Below the pieces are notes generated by a model. The model was not told where the DNA came from and made no database searches. It was given only the letters and a program-made list of their open reading frames with translations. A stretch of DNA of 19,179 bases from Gyrodactylus bullatarudis (taxonomy: Eukaryota; Platyhelminthes; Monogenea; Gyrodactylidea; Gyrodactylidae), in NCBI GenBank assembly GCA_012064415.1, contig SSNU01000116.1, forward strand, positions 62,754 through 81,932, read 5' to 3'. Positions 8,738-17,090 of this stretch are shown here, in pieces; position 1 is the stretch's first letter; every line of letters starts with the position of its first letter. A program made the position numbers and the translations under genes.

Positions 8738-8812
8738 TTATGAGGGAAGATCCAAATCTGTGTATTCAAAAGAACTACACGCACAATTTAGAACTACCGT
8801 GGCCCAATTGAT
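8738..8812 (+). repeat. terminal repeat, copy B
   Basis: This is the second copy of the 75-bp sequence at 1-75, with two A/G differences and the same right boundary. It probably marks the 3' end of the unit that contains the unknown coding island and the hairpins. No poly(A) tail follows in either copy. Confidence 0.75.
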
Positions 8813-8866
8813 GTATTTTACTTAATTTTAATCTCTTTAAAATATGGTGAACAGGCAAAAATAATA

Positions 8867-9513
8867 ATGAAAGAGGCTCTATTATCAACCTCAACGAATG
8901 ATGCTGTGAGTGCGATTCGAATGCGATTTTTTTTATAACCAAGCATTGTCTTTTAGAATCCCAAACAGACTTTAAGAGGATGTTAATATTGATCACCCTA
9001 TCAATACTAATGTAAGTTTAATATTAATAAAAATTTATCTTATTTTATTAATGCTTTACCTTAGACTCCTCCAAATTTAGTTGAGCAAGAAGCTGTAAGT
9101 ATTTTTTTATGACAAATTTTTCAATTTTATCTATATTTCTCACCAAAAGCCCAACTCAGAAGAAGCTCCCTTAAGTCGAATAATGGAGTCCATCAAAAGG
9201 GAAGAAATTTCCAATTCAACGTTTAGATATTCGACACATAAAGAATGTCCTTAATAACTCGAGAAGCGTTGACAAGAAGCTTGAACTTATAAACAATTTG
9301 ACCAAGGATGGAGACCTGAAAAAGATTTTATTCATAAGCTTCCTCGATGAAGATGTCGCACGAGTGCTGTCCAGGGACTTCAAGGGTTCTATTCTATCTC
9401 AACTAGGACAAAAGACAAAGCGACTTTTTAATTCATTTAACAATAACAAAAGATTTAAAAACAAAATTATTACTTATAGATATATAACTACCTTAACTAG
9501 AATTTACCTTTAG
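8867..9513 (+). CDS. possible spliced gene fragment with tiny introns
   Basis: I propose four exons: 8867-8905 (ATG, 13 codons), 8979-9011 (11 codons), 9065-9094 (10 codons) and 9150 onward. The introns are 73, 53 and 55 bp, all phase 0, with donors GTGAGT, GTAAGT and GTAAGT; the acceptors are less certain (an alternative for the first is at 8955-8956). Exons 3 and 4 read TPPNLVEQEA then PNSEEAPLSRIMESIKREE. The fourth exon's frame stops at 9252-9254, but a second frame (9178-9513) carries NVLNNSRSVDKKLELINNL and FISFLDEDVARVLSRDFKG, so a frameshift near 9200-9240 is likely. No family is recognised; charged, helical, regulator-like composition. It could be a decayed host gene or a transposon accessory exon set. 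Confidence 0.35.
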
Positions 9514-9634
9514 AATTTATAATAAATCTATATATATTGATGTGATTTATGTTTTGATATATTGAAAGAATTACTAATTTTATTTTTAAGAAAATAAGAA
9601 ATTCCTATTGAACTTGATATTTTCAATTATTTTT

Positions 9635-9662
9635 CACAGCGAAGCGTGAACGGGTTAGCAAG
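9635..9662 (+). other. Helitron-like 3' terminal hairpin
   Basis: CACAGCGAAGCGTG (9635-9648) folds as CAC.GC-GAA-GC.GTG with one bulged base and is followed by AACGGGTTAGCAAGTT. Many Helitron ends have a short GC-rich hairpin a few bases before a terminal CTRR and a host T. Here the expected CTAG would be CAAG, a one-base difference. It stands out as a GC-rich patch in very AT-rich sequence. No 5' terminus or coding region could be linked to it, so a decayed non-autonomous Helitron is the best guess. Confidence 0.4.
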
Positions 9663-11906
9663 TTATTTATTATTTTTGAAAATTTTTGTTTAGTATTCTT
9701 TCCCTATCAGACACTAATTAAGCATTATTTACCCAAGCCTTTGTCATATCCCATTTTTATATTTAGACTTCATCTACCCCCGTTAAGAGGAATTAATGGT
9801 ATCTATGCTGTCTCACTAAAAGTCGAGGTTATCCTAGTTACTCATGTTGATCTATTTCTTTATTTTTATAATTTCAATGTTGTGATAAACTTGATATGGG
9901 GGACTTTGAATTATTAGTCTAATATTGTATTTATTCACAAGTGATTTTACACTTTTCAGCATTGAGACTAAGGCTTGCTTATCAAATGATTATTCTTTTG
10001 AACACAGTAACGAGTCTATTATTTATTTTTAACATTTCTCTGATTTCTTTTATTTATATCTTTTTTTTGTTAGAAAATAAAACTGTATTGATAGAATGGG
10101 TAATATGTACAATATATAGAAATTAGTAATCTGGACTACAATGAAACATGGATGTAAGTGTATAAATGTTATTTTTTTTGGAAAATGTCTATATTGGAAT
10201 GGTAATTATAATTGAGTTAGATGGTTGAGATAATGAAATTTATATGAATGTTATATAAAATTATAGGTAAATCTAATAAGTAATTCATAAATCATTCTGG
10301 TTTTTAGTGAAGGTCTGGATACAAGAGAGTTTTAGTATAATCTAGTTTATTTCGAATATGTTGCATTATATATTTAGACTCTTAGGGTTATCACAGTCAT
10401 AGATTTTAAATTTATTGTTAATTAATTCATAGGAATAGAGAAGAAATGATTTTTTGTAAGATAGGTGTCTGAAATTGTGGTTATGCTCGATCGGAGAAGA
10501 GGTTAGGAGGAAGTTTTTTACTATAAAAGCATTTCTTCTGACCCAAAGAGGCTGAAGACCAGAGGCTTATATCCGAGAGTTATAGGATTCTAAAAAGAGA
10601 TAAAGCCAATATAGAAAACTACTTTGTATTTTTTCAATCTCTCGTGCCTGAGAATCAGTTAAGTTTACTAAAAAATTGAGTTGTAATCAATTAATGGCAA
10701 TACAAGAGATTTATAGGCCTCAAGACTTAGGTTTAAAGATTTTGATAATTTTAATTTAGTGATAATTGAGTATTTAATTTTATATAACTGGAAAAACGGA
10801 TCTACAGTACGAACTGGGTACCCTTTTCTCTCTGCCCCTTTTTATTAAAATAATAATATAACCTCTGTACTTCAATTATTGGAACTTGAAAAATAAAATA
10901 GATAAAAAATTATACAGTTGTATTCAGAATTTTTCTCTTTCCAACCATCTAATATATCATATCATCTCAAACTATTAAACCAGAGATATTGGCATTTAAA
11001 ATCTAATAAATTTATAACTTTGAGCGAAGAAACATTTCTCGAAAATCCCATTTTTCCTCTACAAAAAGGGCTTGTTTTAGTCACAAAACAAACAATGAGT
11101 CATAAACCCAATTCCATCGTTTGAGTTAAAGAATCCCAGCTTGAAGAACAGATGTTTGATAAATTAAACCCAGTTTGATCTCAATGTAAATTTAGTTTTT
11201 ATTCATTGAAAATCTCTTTCTATATTAACGAGTATGGTTAGTTCCGATTAGGTGTTTGAACCCATTGTAATGCTCCTACTTTTCCAAAAAAAACCTAGGA
11301 GGAAAAGGTTGTGCTTCAGGCAAAGTTTGCCTCCACCTCCTAAACCTTTAAAATCTTTCATGCTTTCAAATGACATCTTTCGGTGCAGATTTTAGTCTAG
11401 TTGAGTTTTCGCCAACATTTCGAGTTAAAGGTCAAATATATCATCGAATAGGCTAATTATTTCCAGCAGAAAATGAGTCAGCAAAATTTCTTCAAATATA
11501 TTTTGTTGGAGATGAAGTCGTTCTGAAAATAGTCTTCAGTTTATAAATAAAATGAAAGCAAAAAAATGAAACAAGAACATTTAAATATAAAATTGAGCTA
11601 TTCCTCTAACATATTGATTCCTCATTATAAATTTCTGAGACGTCTAAATTCTCAGGAAAAATCGATTCAGGGACCATATCTGTAATATTCAATGAGAAAT
11701 ATCGAAAGATCATCAATTTATTAAATTTTTGATAAAGTTCTTTAAGATGATTCGTTCATTCATTTCTTAAAGCAACTTTTCTGTTTTATCAACTTTTTTC
11801 GAACTCATAAAATTGTAGAGCTCTATATTTAAACAAAAAAAACATTTTCTTATTACATTTTGTTTATCTCATCATTCTTGTAAGATTTATAAAATATAAA
11901 CTCATC
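9663..11906. other. AT-rich stretch, no gene recognised
   Basis: About 2.2 kb of strongly AT-rich DNA with only short low-complexity reading frames (Phe/Ile/Leu/Tyr-rich, as expected from base composition). No element terminus, tRNA, rRNA or conserved motif was seen. GGCAAAGTTTGCC near 11319 is a small palindrome of no evident function. Confidence 0.6.
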
Positions 11907-12924
11907 ATGTGGTTAACTCTCGATCAGCATGAAAATATCAAAAAGCTCCATCAAAGAGGAGTTAAAATTCAAGTGATAACTGAGAGCTTCAACGGATCAA
12001 TAAGAAATATTCAAAATGTTCTGAGAGGAACTGTAAAGGGAGGTTTCAAATCGACTGGACGAAAGCCAATATTCTCAGTTAGACAAAAAGTTCGTCTTGA
12101 AATGGTACTCAAAAGATACCATTACAACAGCATCAAGGAAATTCATCAGTCGTTTTATCCGCAGGTGAAATATAAAACTTTTTATGAGTAAGAATGCGTA
12201 TATTTAATTTTAAATCTTAAGCAATGTGAGAAAGATTAGCTTACACTTGGTAAATGGGCTCATAAGACAGATCCTTAAGAATGTTCAGAACCGTAAAGAC
12301 TTTAGTAACCTTTATGTCAACCATCCTGATTCTTTCTGGAAACGAATAATCTTCGCTGATGAACAAAAAAATTATTGGTCGGGGTGCTTGTCTCCAAAGT
12401 TTTTAAAAGAAAACACACTAAACCAGTACAAAAGACAAAATTTTGTACAAAGCAAATGTTCATAGTCACCATGATGTATGGTAGAATGCCTGTTTTCTCA
12501 GTTCCTCATAGAGTTGATCAATTCAGTTTCTAGCAACTTATTACAGAAAACCTAAGCCATTATCCAGGATTCCGTAACAGGACTTTTCGAATATTAATTG
12601 ATAATGCAAGCCCACACACAGCAGCCTCCGTAATTTTTTCTAATAATTTTTTTAGACTACGCTTCTTCAGAAATAACAGGTTGACAACTCTTCGAGGCTA
12701 TCCAGCAAATAGTCCTGATTTAAATCCGATAGAAAACTTGTTCGCTATCATGAAGTCTCAATGGTATAAGGTTTCTGGATTAGATAGCTCAAATGATAAC
12801 TACAAAGGTGAATGAACTGAAGAATCTATTTATTACGGCCGAGAAGGTGAACTCACTTGTCCTTTCAATGCCAAGCAGGCTCAGGAGCTACCTAGCAGCT
12901 CGAGGACAACATACTAAATATTAA
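11907..12924 (+). pseudogene. Tc1/mariner-type transposase, nearly complete relic
   Basis: The N-terminal helix-turn-helix part starts at ATG 11907 (LDQHENIKKLHQRGVKIQVI, then GRKPIFSVRQKVRLEMVL). The core follows: FADEQKNYWSG with the first Asp (near 12357), MFIVTMMYGRMPVFSVP (12456 on), LIDNASPHTA with the second Asp (12600-12602), and NSPDLNPIEN with the final Glu (12732-12734). The C-terminal tail is SMPSRLRSYLAARGQHTKY, with the stop at 12922-12924. Second Asp to Glu spacing is 43 residues, more than the usual 34-41. Frames change at 12188-12222 (where a 34-bp GT...AG segment would restore the frame if removed), near 12445 and near 12798, and there is a TAG at 12531-12533. Clear terminal repeats were not found. 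It is inactive as it stands. Confidence 0.88.
12188..12221 (+). other. candidate 34-bp intron or frame-breaking insertion
   Basis: The segment begins GTAAGAATGC and ends ATCTTAAG. Removing it fuses the two first coding blocks of the Tc1-type transposase in the same frame (…KTFY then DNVRKISLHL) and removes the TAA at 12189-12191. The donor GTAAGA is good and the acceptor TTAAG acceptable, but 34 bp is below the minimum length known for most animals. A deletion-damaged coding stretch that looks like an intron is an alternative. Confidence 0.35.
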
Positions 12925-13580
12925 CAGATTTATTTATAATTTACTTTTGTATTTCATTAATAAAAAATTACTTTTTTAAGAATAAGTGATCAAATTCGTA
13001 AGAAATTTAGTTATGAGTAGGAAAGATATCAAAAAATCATGGATCAGATATGATTTTAAAAATTAGGGTAGATAATTTAAATTATTTTTACAATTACTCG
13101 TAAGTAGGTCATACATTTTAATGATTAAAATCTTGTTTTAATCTCAATTTTCAGAAATTTATTGGATATTATTTGAGAAAAAAGATTTAAAATAATGTGA
13201 ATTTTTATATAGGAAATTATTTAAAAAATACTGAAATACTTAAAAGTAAAGATGATTTAAAAGATAAAAAATTTTCTTGTCTCATCCACTCGAGATTCCC
13301 GATCAATGCTCGATGAGCAGATCAAGATTTATGAAATGATCGGATTTTTCGACTCGATCACACGAACCAAGATCAAATTTTTGAGAAAATTCAGATTTAT
13401 TTATTTTAAAAAACTCCAACATTTCAAATAAACTTTTTATTTGGAAATCGAGAAAAAAAATTTTCGAACCCTGTTTTTGATCCATATTCTGAGGTCCGAT
13501 CTTGATCAAAAAAAAATTTTTTTTCTTAATTAAATTCTGTCTTACGCAGTTTATCGAGGTATTTTGATTGGTTCGCAATA
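12925..13580. other. AT-rich spacer, no gene recognised
   Basis: This 650-bp AT-rich stretch lies between the Tc1-type relic and the Merlin insertion. A minus-strand frame at 13303-13644 runs out of the Merlin terminal repeat and looks non-genic. No terminal repeat of the upstream element was recognised. Confidence 0.55.
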
Positions 13581-13588
13581 AAAATTTC

Positions 13589-13801
13589 GGTAATGCTCTA
13601 GTTCGGGAACGACGCAAAATTTCATTTACGGGCGAATTACACATGAGCCAATGAAAATCAAGTAGGTCCCCGAGTACTATTCATTTCCTATTATGGTCTA
13701 TTTAGATATATTCACGTGTATAATCAACCTATTCTTGATAGGACTATTCTTAATACAATTGTTTTTGCCCTAGTTGAGGAACGAATATTTTTTTTTATAA
13801 A
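13589..13801 (+). repeat. Merlin left terminal inverted repeat
   Basis: About 213 bp, nearly identical to the reverse complement of 14770-14981. The 8-bp target duplication AAAATTTC lies immediately outside, at 13581-13588. Confidence 0.93.
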
Positions 13802-13804
13802 TAT

Positions 13805-13834
13805 GGTAATGCTCTAGTTCGGGAACGACGCAAA
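13805..13834 (+). repeat. third copy of the Merlin terminus, internal
   Basis: The outermost 30 bases of the terminal repeat recur at 13805-13834 in the same orientation as the left end, three bases after the left repeat finishes. They then run into unrelated AT-rich sequence. This may be the remnant of another Merlin end, for example from insertion next to or into an older copy, or a subterminal binding-site duplication. Confidence 0.85.
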
Positions 13835-14123
13835 TAAATTAATCTTATTATTTTTATCAATCCTCATTAGATTTTAATCTATTGAAAATAATCAGAAATG
13901 AAAGATCTCAAAATAAAATTCTCATTGAAATAGATTTCCAAAAGTGAAATTGATAAAGAAAAAGATTTTTCTGGTTTTATCAGTGAAAAAAATTATTAAA
14001 TCAATAATTAAATAGTGATTAAATCCACATCGTCAATATCATCATTAATTATGATCATATTCATATCTCTCTAATTGAAGTTTATGAGAGGAACATCTCT
14101 GTTTTCTTGATCGAAAATTGCTG

Positions 14124-14573
14124 TTAAAAGACTGTTAAAGATCCCTCAGAGATTAGTGTTGAACCAAGAAGCACATTTTCACTGATGAAGTTTCCAAGAA
14201 CCAACTGATTGCGCTCTGTCACAATCTCTAGTCGAACACACTTCGTATTTCGATCGTAAGCGCCAACGACCCATTCATTTCTGAAAATTCGGCCACGATG
14301 ATATTTTCATTTTGCAAACTTAGTCTCATCGATCTCAACCATATGACCGATACCACCAACTAAATTACGATTATTCCCAGCTAGATTCTTAAGGAGCCTC
14401 CGGAAAAGATCGAAATAAGAACAGATAGTTGCTTGTCTAATATCGATACTGGCACAGGGTCTATTTAATGAAATTATGAAAAAGTTTGCGGCTAATTCCT
14501 CTGAGTTTATAAGTCTCCAAATATCATTCTCACACAAATCCATTTTGGAGAGTTTGATTATGATAAAATTCAA
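14124..14573 (-). pseudogene. Merlin ISXO2-like transposase fragment
   Basis: A minus-strand frame from 14573 carries RQATICSYFDLFRRLL (part of the N-terminal helical region) and GGIGHMVEIDETKFAK, the family's first catalytic Asp motif (near 14320). A TGA follows in place of a basic residue, then KYHRGR, NEWVVGAYDRNTKCVRLEIV and EGSLTVF to a TAA at 14124-14126. The usual ISXO2/Merlin order is clear, but the position expected for the second Asp reads SEGSL, with Glu, and the C-terminal third of the DDE domain is gone. It is dead, and it supplies the internal part of the element bounded by 13589 and 14981. Confidence 0.85.
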
Positions 14574-14769
14574 GTTTGTAAAGGATATAGTAGTAAATCT
14601 ATCTGAGATTTCATTGGACTTAAACTTATAATTGGGACCCCATTTGATGAGAAAAATAAAAAAGACCAGCCTAGTTTGACCTATACATTGAATCAGACAC
14701 CTAAGAAACTAATTTTAAAATGAATTAGGGATTATCTAATTAGGATTGCTAAAAATAAATTTATTTTAT

Positions 14770-14981
14770 TTTATAAAAAAAATATTCGTTCCTCAACTAG
14801 GGCAAAAACAATTGTATTAAGAATAGTCCTATCAAGAATAGGTCGATTATACACGTGAATATATCTAAATAGACCATAATAGGAAATGAATAGTACTCGG
14901 GGACCTACTTGATTTTCATTGGCTCATGTGTAATTCGCCCGTAAATGAAATTTTGCGTCGTTCCCGAACTAGAGCATTACC
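14770..14981 (-). repeat. Merlin right terminal inverted repeat
   Basis: Reverse complement of the left repeat, with one substitution and a one-base T-run difference. The second copy of the target duplication AAAATTTC follows at 14982-14989. Confidence 0.93.
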
Positions 14982-14989
14982 AAAATTTC

Positions 14990-15188
14990 AATAAAATAAT
15001 CTTTTTGAGACATTAATTGCCTTATTTCCTCGAAAATGTTTGGGGGCGCTGACTAATGGTCATGCTGGTAGTTAGAACGACCAAAGAGGTTAGGTGAATA
15101 AAAGCTTTTAGTCAGCTCTTCAGCATTTGAGCATTTATATATATATATATTACAAGAACATGAAAGGGGCTGTCTTGACCAATAGCAA
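14990..15188. other. spacer with inverted repeat and TA microsatellite
   Basis: A perfect 9-bp inverted repeat GCTGACTAA/TTAGTCAGC occurs at 15048-15056 and 15108-15116, and a TA dinucleotide run at about 15135-15151. No gene is recognised. These could be the decayed end of an element that includes the GC-richer block to the right, but nothing proves it. Confidence 0.4.
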
Positions 15189-15891
15189 TTATTCATTTGT
15201 TTCGGACCAATAGGGATTCAGTTCGTGTTTTTGACCAATGGGATCGGCTTCTTCACTGTTTGTTTGCTGTGAAGAGTTTGTGGATTTGCTGGGTATCCGT
15301 TGCTTCCTTCGTCGCCCGTTTTCTCCTCGCTTTGGATTGTTGGGGTGATGTCGATGCGTTTCGTTTTCGAGTGGGAGAAGAGGCTTGCATTTCCGGTTGA
15401 GAAAAGAATCTTTTTCGATCATTGGATGTTGCTGGGGGAGGGGTTGTGTGACGTGGCAGCCTGTGGAGGGTAGGTTATCAACTAATGTTGAGGTTGCCAT
15501 CGAGGTTGCCATGTCTGGGATTGGAGTTGAGTGTTGGATTTTGATGGAGTTGTTGGGTGGGACCTTGATCATATCGCTTTGGGCTGTGAATTGATTGGTC
15601 GTCAATTAATCATCAACTGGGCGTTGCGTTGAGGCTATTAGGGGTCTCAATGTGGAATCGTTCAATGTTTTGTCGTCAGGATGGGTGGAGGAACCGGGTT
15701 TATTCTTGGAGAGAGATTTATCAACTTATGTTGAGGAAGGTGTTGTATGAGCCAAGGATAAACCTGAAGGGATTTTTGTGTCTGAGTTTGCAGTCTGTTT
15801 TGAGACCTTCTTGATGATATTATGGGCTTTGTGGTAATTCGTGCCAGTGAATCGTTTTTGATTTTTCTTTACTGAATTTCGGGTCCGCCAT
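15189..15891 (-). pseudogene. unrecognised Ser/Thr/Pro/Asn-rich ORF
   Basis: A minus-strand ATG in a strong eukaryotic start context (ATGGCGGAC, 15891 downward) begins MADPKFSKEKSKTIHWHELP. After a one-base frame change near 15820 the frame continues with two in-frame stops (near 15720 and 15606). It then stays open for 138 codons, 15605-15189, including a basic stretch (GENGRRRKQRIPSKS) and ending NPYWSETNE. Composition is strongly polar and lacks hydrophobic segments, and the region is less AT-rich than the window. Opposite-strand frames are cysteine- and tryptophan-rich and look like shadows. It could be the first ORF (nucleic-acid-binding protein) of a retroelement, perhaps linked to the adjacent PLE fragment on the same strand, but I recognise no family. 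Confidence 0.45.
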
Positions 15892-15910
15892 ATATCTTAT
15901 TTTGAAGTTC

Positions 15911-16505
15911 TCAAGATCTTAGGTTCTTTAAGAGATCTAAACACTTCTCTTCGACTAATTTTGGATTATAAGTTGACGATTTGATTCTCGTTTTCTTAAA
16001 TTTTGTGGTGTCAGATAAGAGTTTTCTCATGCCATTGATAAAAGTGCTTCTTTTTATCAACGCCCAACCGTTACCTTCATCCAACTTTAATAATATTATG
16101 TTTTCAATTCTCTTCAGCTTATTCACAGAAGTCCAGTGTATTCTTTGAAAGAAGGGAAATTCAACTTTTTTGGTCCTATATTCCTGACATAGTAAGGCCA
16201 AATTAAATTGAAGACTCTCAAAATCTTCTGTTGTGGATGGAGTGAGGGATTTCGTTCTATCCAACAACCTTTCAAATCCAACATTTGCTTCAATATCAAG
16301 TAGTTCCTCTTCACCTGGTATGCGCATGTTCGTCCCGAGTGTCAATACTTCCATATCCGTTTGAGTTAACTGGGTATACACACCTTTAGAAAGCTGTTGA
16401 ATGGTTAATTTGTCGAAATCTATTGCATCCACTTCTTTTAAATGTTTCTTATGACCATCTATTACATGAAAGATTTGCTTTAATGATTCATTAATGCTGT
16501 TCTAC
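15911..16505 (-). pseudogene. second Penelope-like element, N-terminal fragment
   Basis: The minus frame is open from just inside a TAG at about 16503-16505 to the stop at 15911-15913; the first ATG is at 16432. It shows the PLE N-terminal order: LTLGTNMRIP (counterpart of LSLGPNFCIP in the 1095-3131 copy), then KRIENIILLKLDEGNGWALI (counterpart of LTKPDKGKGIVIM) and LLSDTTKFKK. It ends before RT motif 1 with LDLLKNLRS and a stop. The family's Lys-Pro-Asp-Lys-Gly is changed to Lys-Leu-Asp-Glu-Gly, and the sequence is clearly divergent from the first PLE. It therefore comes from a different, older PLE lineage, truncated at its 3' side. Confidence 0.8.
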
Positions 16506-16639
16506 ATCAAGCTATCGACAAGACGATTATTTTCCATTTTTATACAGCCACGCTATGCAATCATCTTTAACACGTTCTTAAATCATTCTTATTATATTAA
16601 ACATTTCAAATCTTCAACAAATATTTATTTTAAAATTGT

Positions 16640-16980
16640 TTTCATATTTAGGCCACTATAATGAAGTAATTGCACGCCTTGAAAGACATCTTAATCGAAA
16701 TCTAGATTGTGTAGTATGTCTTTATCATACTATAGAAAAAATATTTTTCTATGCTTATACAATTTTTCATAGAGCTACCACAGGACCTGCCAATCAAAGA
16801 TCCAAAATTGATCTTACTTTGAAAAAGGTTCAAAAATCTGATCCCATCTTGGATTTCGAAAGGATTCACATCAATAACTTCCATATCCTTCCTAATTTCA
16901 TCTTGAACAACATGAGTACCTAAAAGCAATACTTCTTTAAGATTTCTACACTTATCATTCAAGGACAAACATTGAGACCA
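16640..16980 (+). pseudogene. fragment resembling an uncharacterised invertebrate family
   Basis: The plus frame reads EVIARLERHLNRNLDCVVCL, then HRATTGPANQRSKI, SDPILDFERI and LNNMST, with a stop at 16921-16923 and a plausible continuation (KQYFFKISTLI). From memory this order resembles a group of unannotated, repeat-like proteins common in cnidarian, aphid and other invertebrate genomes: a Glu-Arg-x-Leu-x-Arg-Pro-Leu-Gln-Trp start, Cys-Leu-Leu-His, Asp-Gly-x-Thr-x-Gly-Pro, and a later Leu-Ser-Thr-Asp-Gln. Several hallmark residues are changed. The minus-strand frame 16702-16986 appears to be its shadow. Function unknown; the match rests on recall, not on a search. Confidence 0.4.
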
Positions 16981-17090
16981 GACCAAACATTGTAATTTTG
17001 TTTGCCACTTGAATCACCACCAGAATCATCTGTTAGTTTAGTGATAGCATTTAAATGTTTTTTTTAAAAATGAGCTTGTTCAATACAGAC

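Larger units (their letters stand above)
13589..14981 (-). mobile_element. Merlin (IS1016-like) DNA transposon
   Basis: The ends are long inverted repeats, 13589-13801 and 14770-14981, differing by one substitution (A/G near 13721) and the length of a T run. Both start GGTAATGCTCTAGTTCGGG. A perfect 8-bp direct repeat AAAATTTC flanks the element (13581-13588 and 14982-14989), matching the 8-9 bp target duplication of Merlin elements. Inside is a minus-strand ISXO2-like transposase relic. The terminal repeats are far better preserved than the transposase, so this copy was probably mobilised in trans or had its ends homogenised. Total 1393 bp. Confidence 0.93.

Noticed and set aside
9941..10126. 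61-codon hydrophobic frame that looks like a membrane peptide
   Set aside because: Phe/Ile/Leu-rich frames are expected by chance in T-rich DNA; no start context, neighbours or conservation support it.
10918..11124. 68-codon plus-strand frame
   Set aside because: No recognisable motif, AT-driven composition and no splice or regulatory context.
11296..11340. AGGAGG ... GGCAAAGTTTGCC ... CCTCCT nested inverted repeats, considered as a structured RNA
   Set aside because: Stems are short, loops are uneven and no neighbouring gene or repeat gives it a role; compatible with chance.
13303..13644. 113-codon minus-strand frame
   Set aside because: Its first codons are the Merlin terminal repeat read outward, and the rest is Lys/Phe/Asn-rich low complexity typical of AT-rich DNA.
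15197..15814. Several plus-strand frames of 60-70 codons rich in Trp, Cys and Gly
   Set aside because: They overlap the polar minus-strand ORF, and their composition is what the reverse strand of Ser/Thr/Pro/Asn codons would give.
16702..16986. 94-codon minus-strand frame
   Set aside because: The opposite strand shows motif-like order over the same bases; this frame is probably its shadow.
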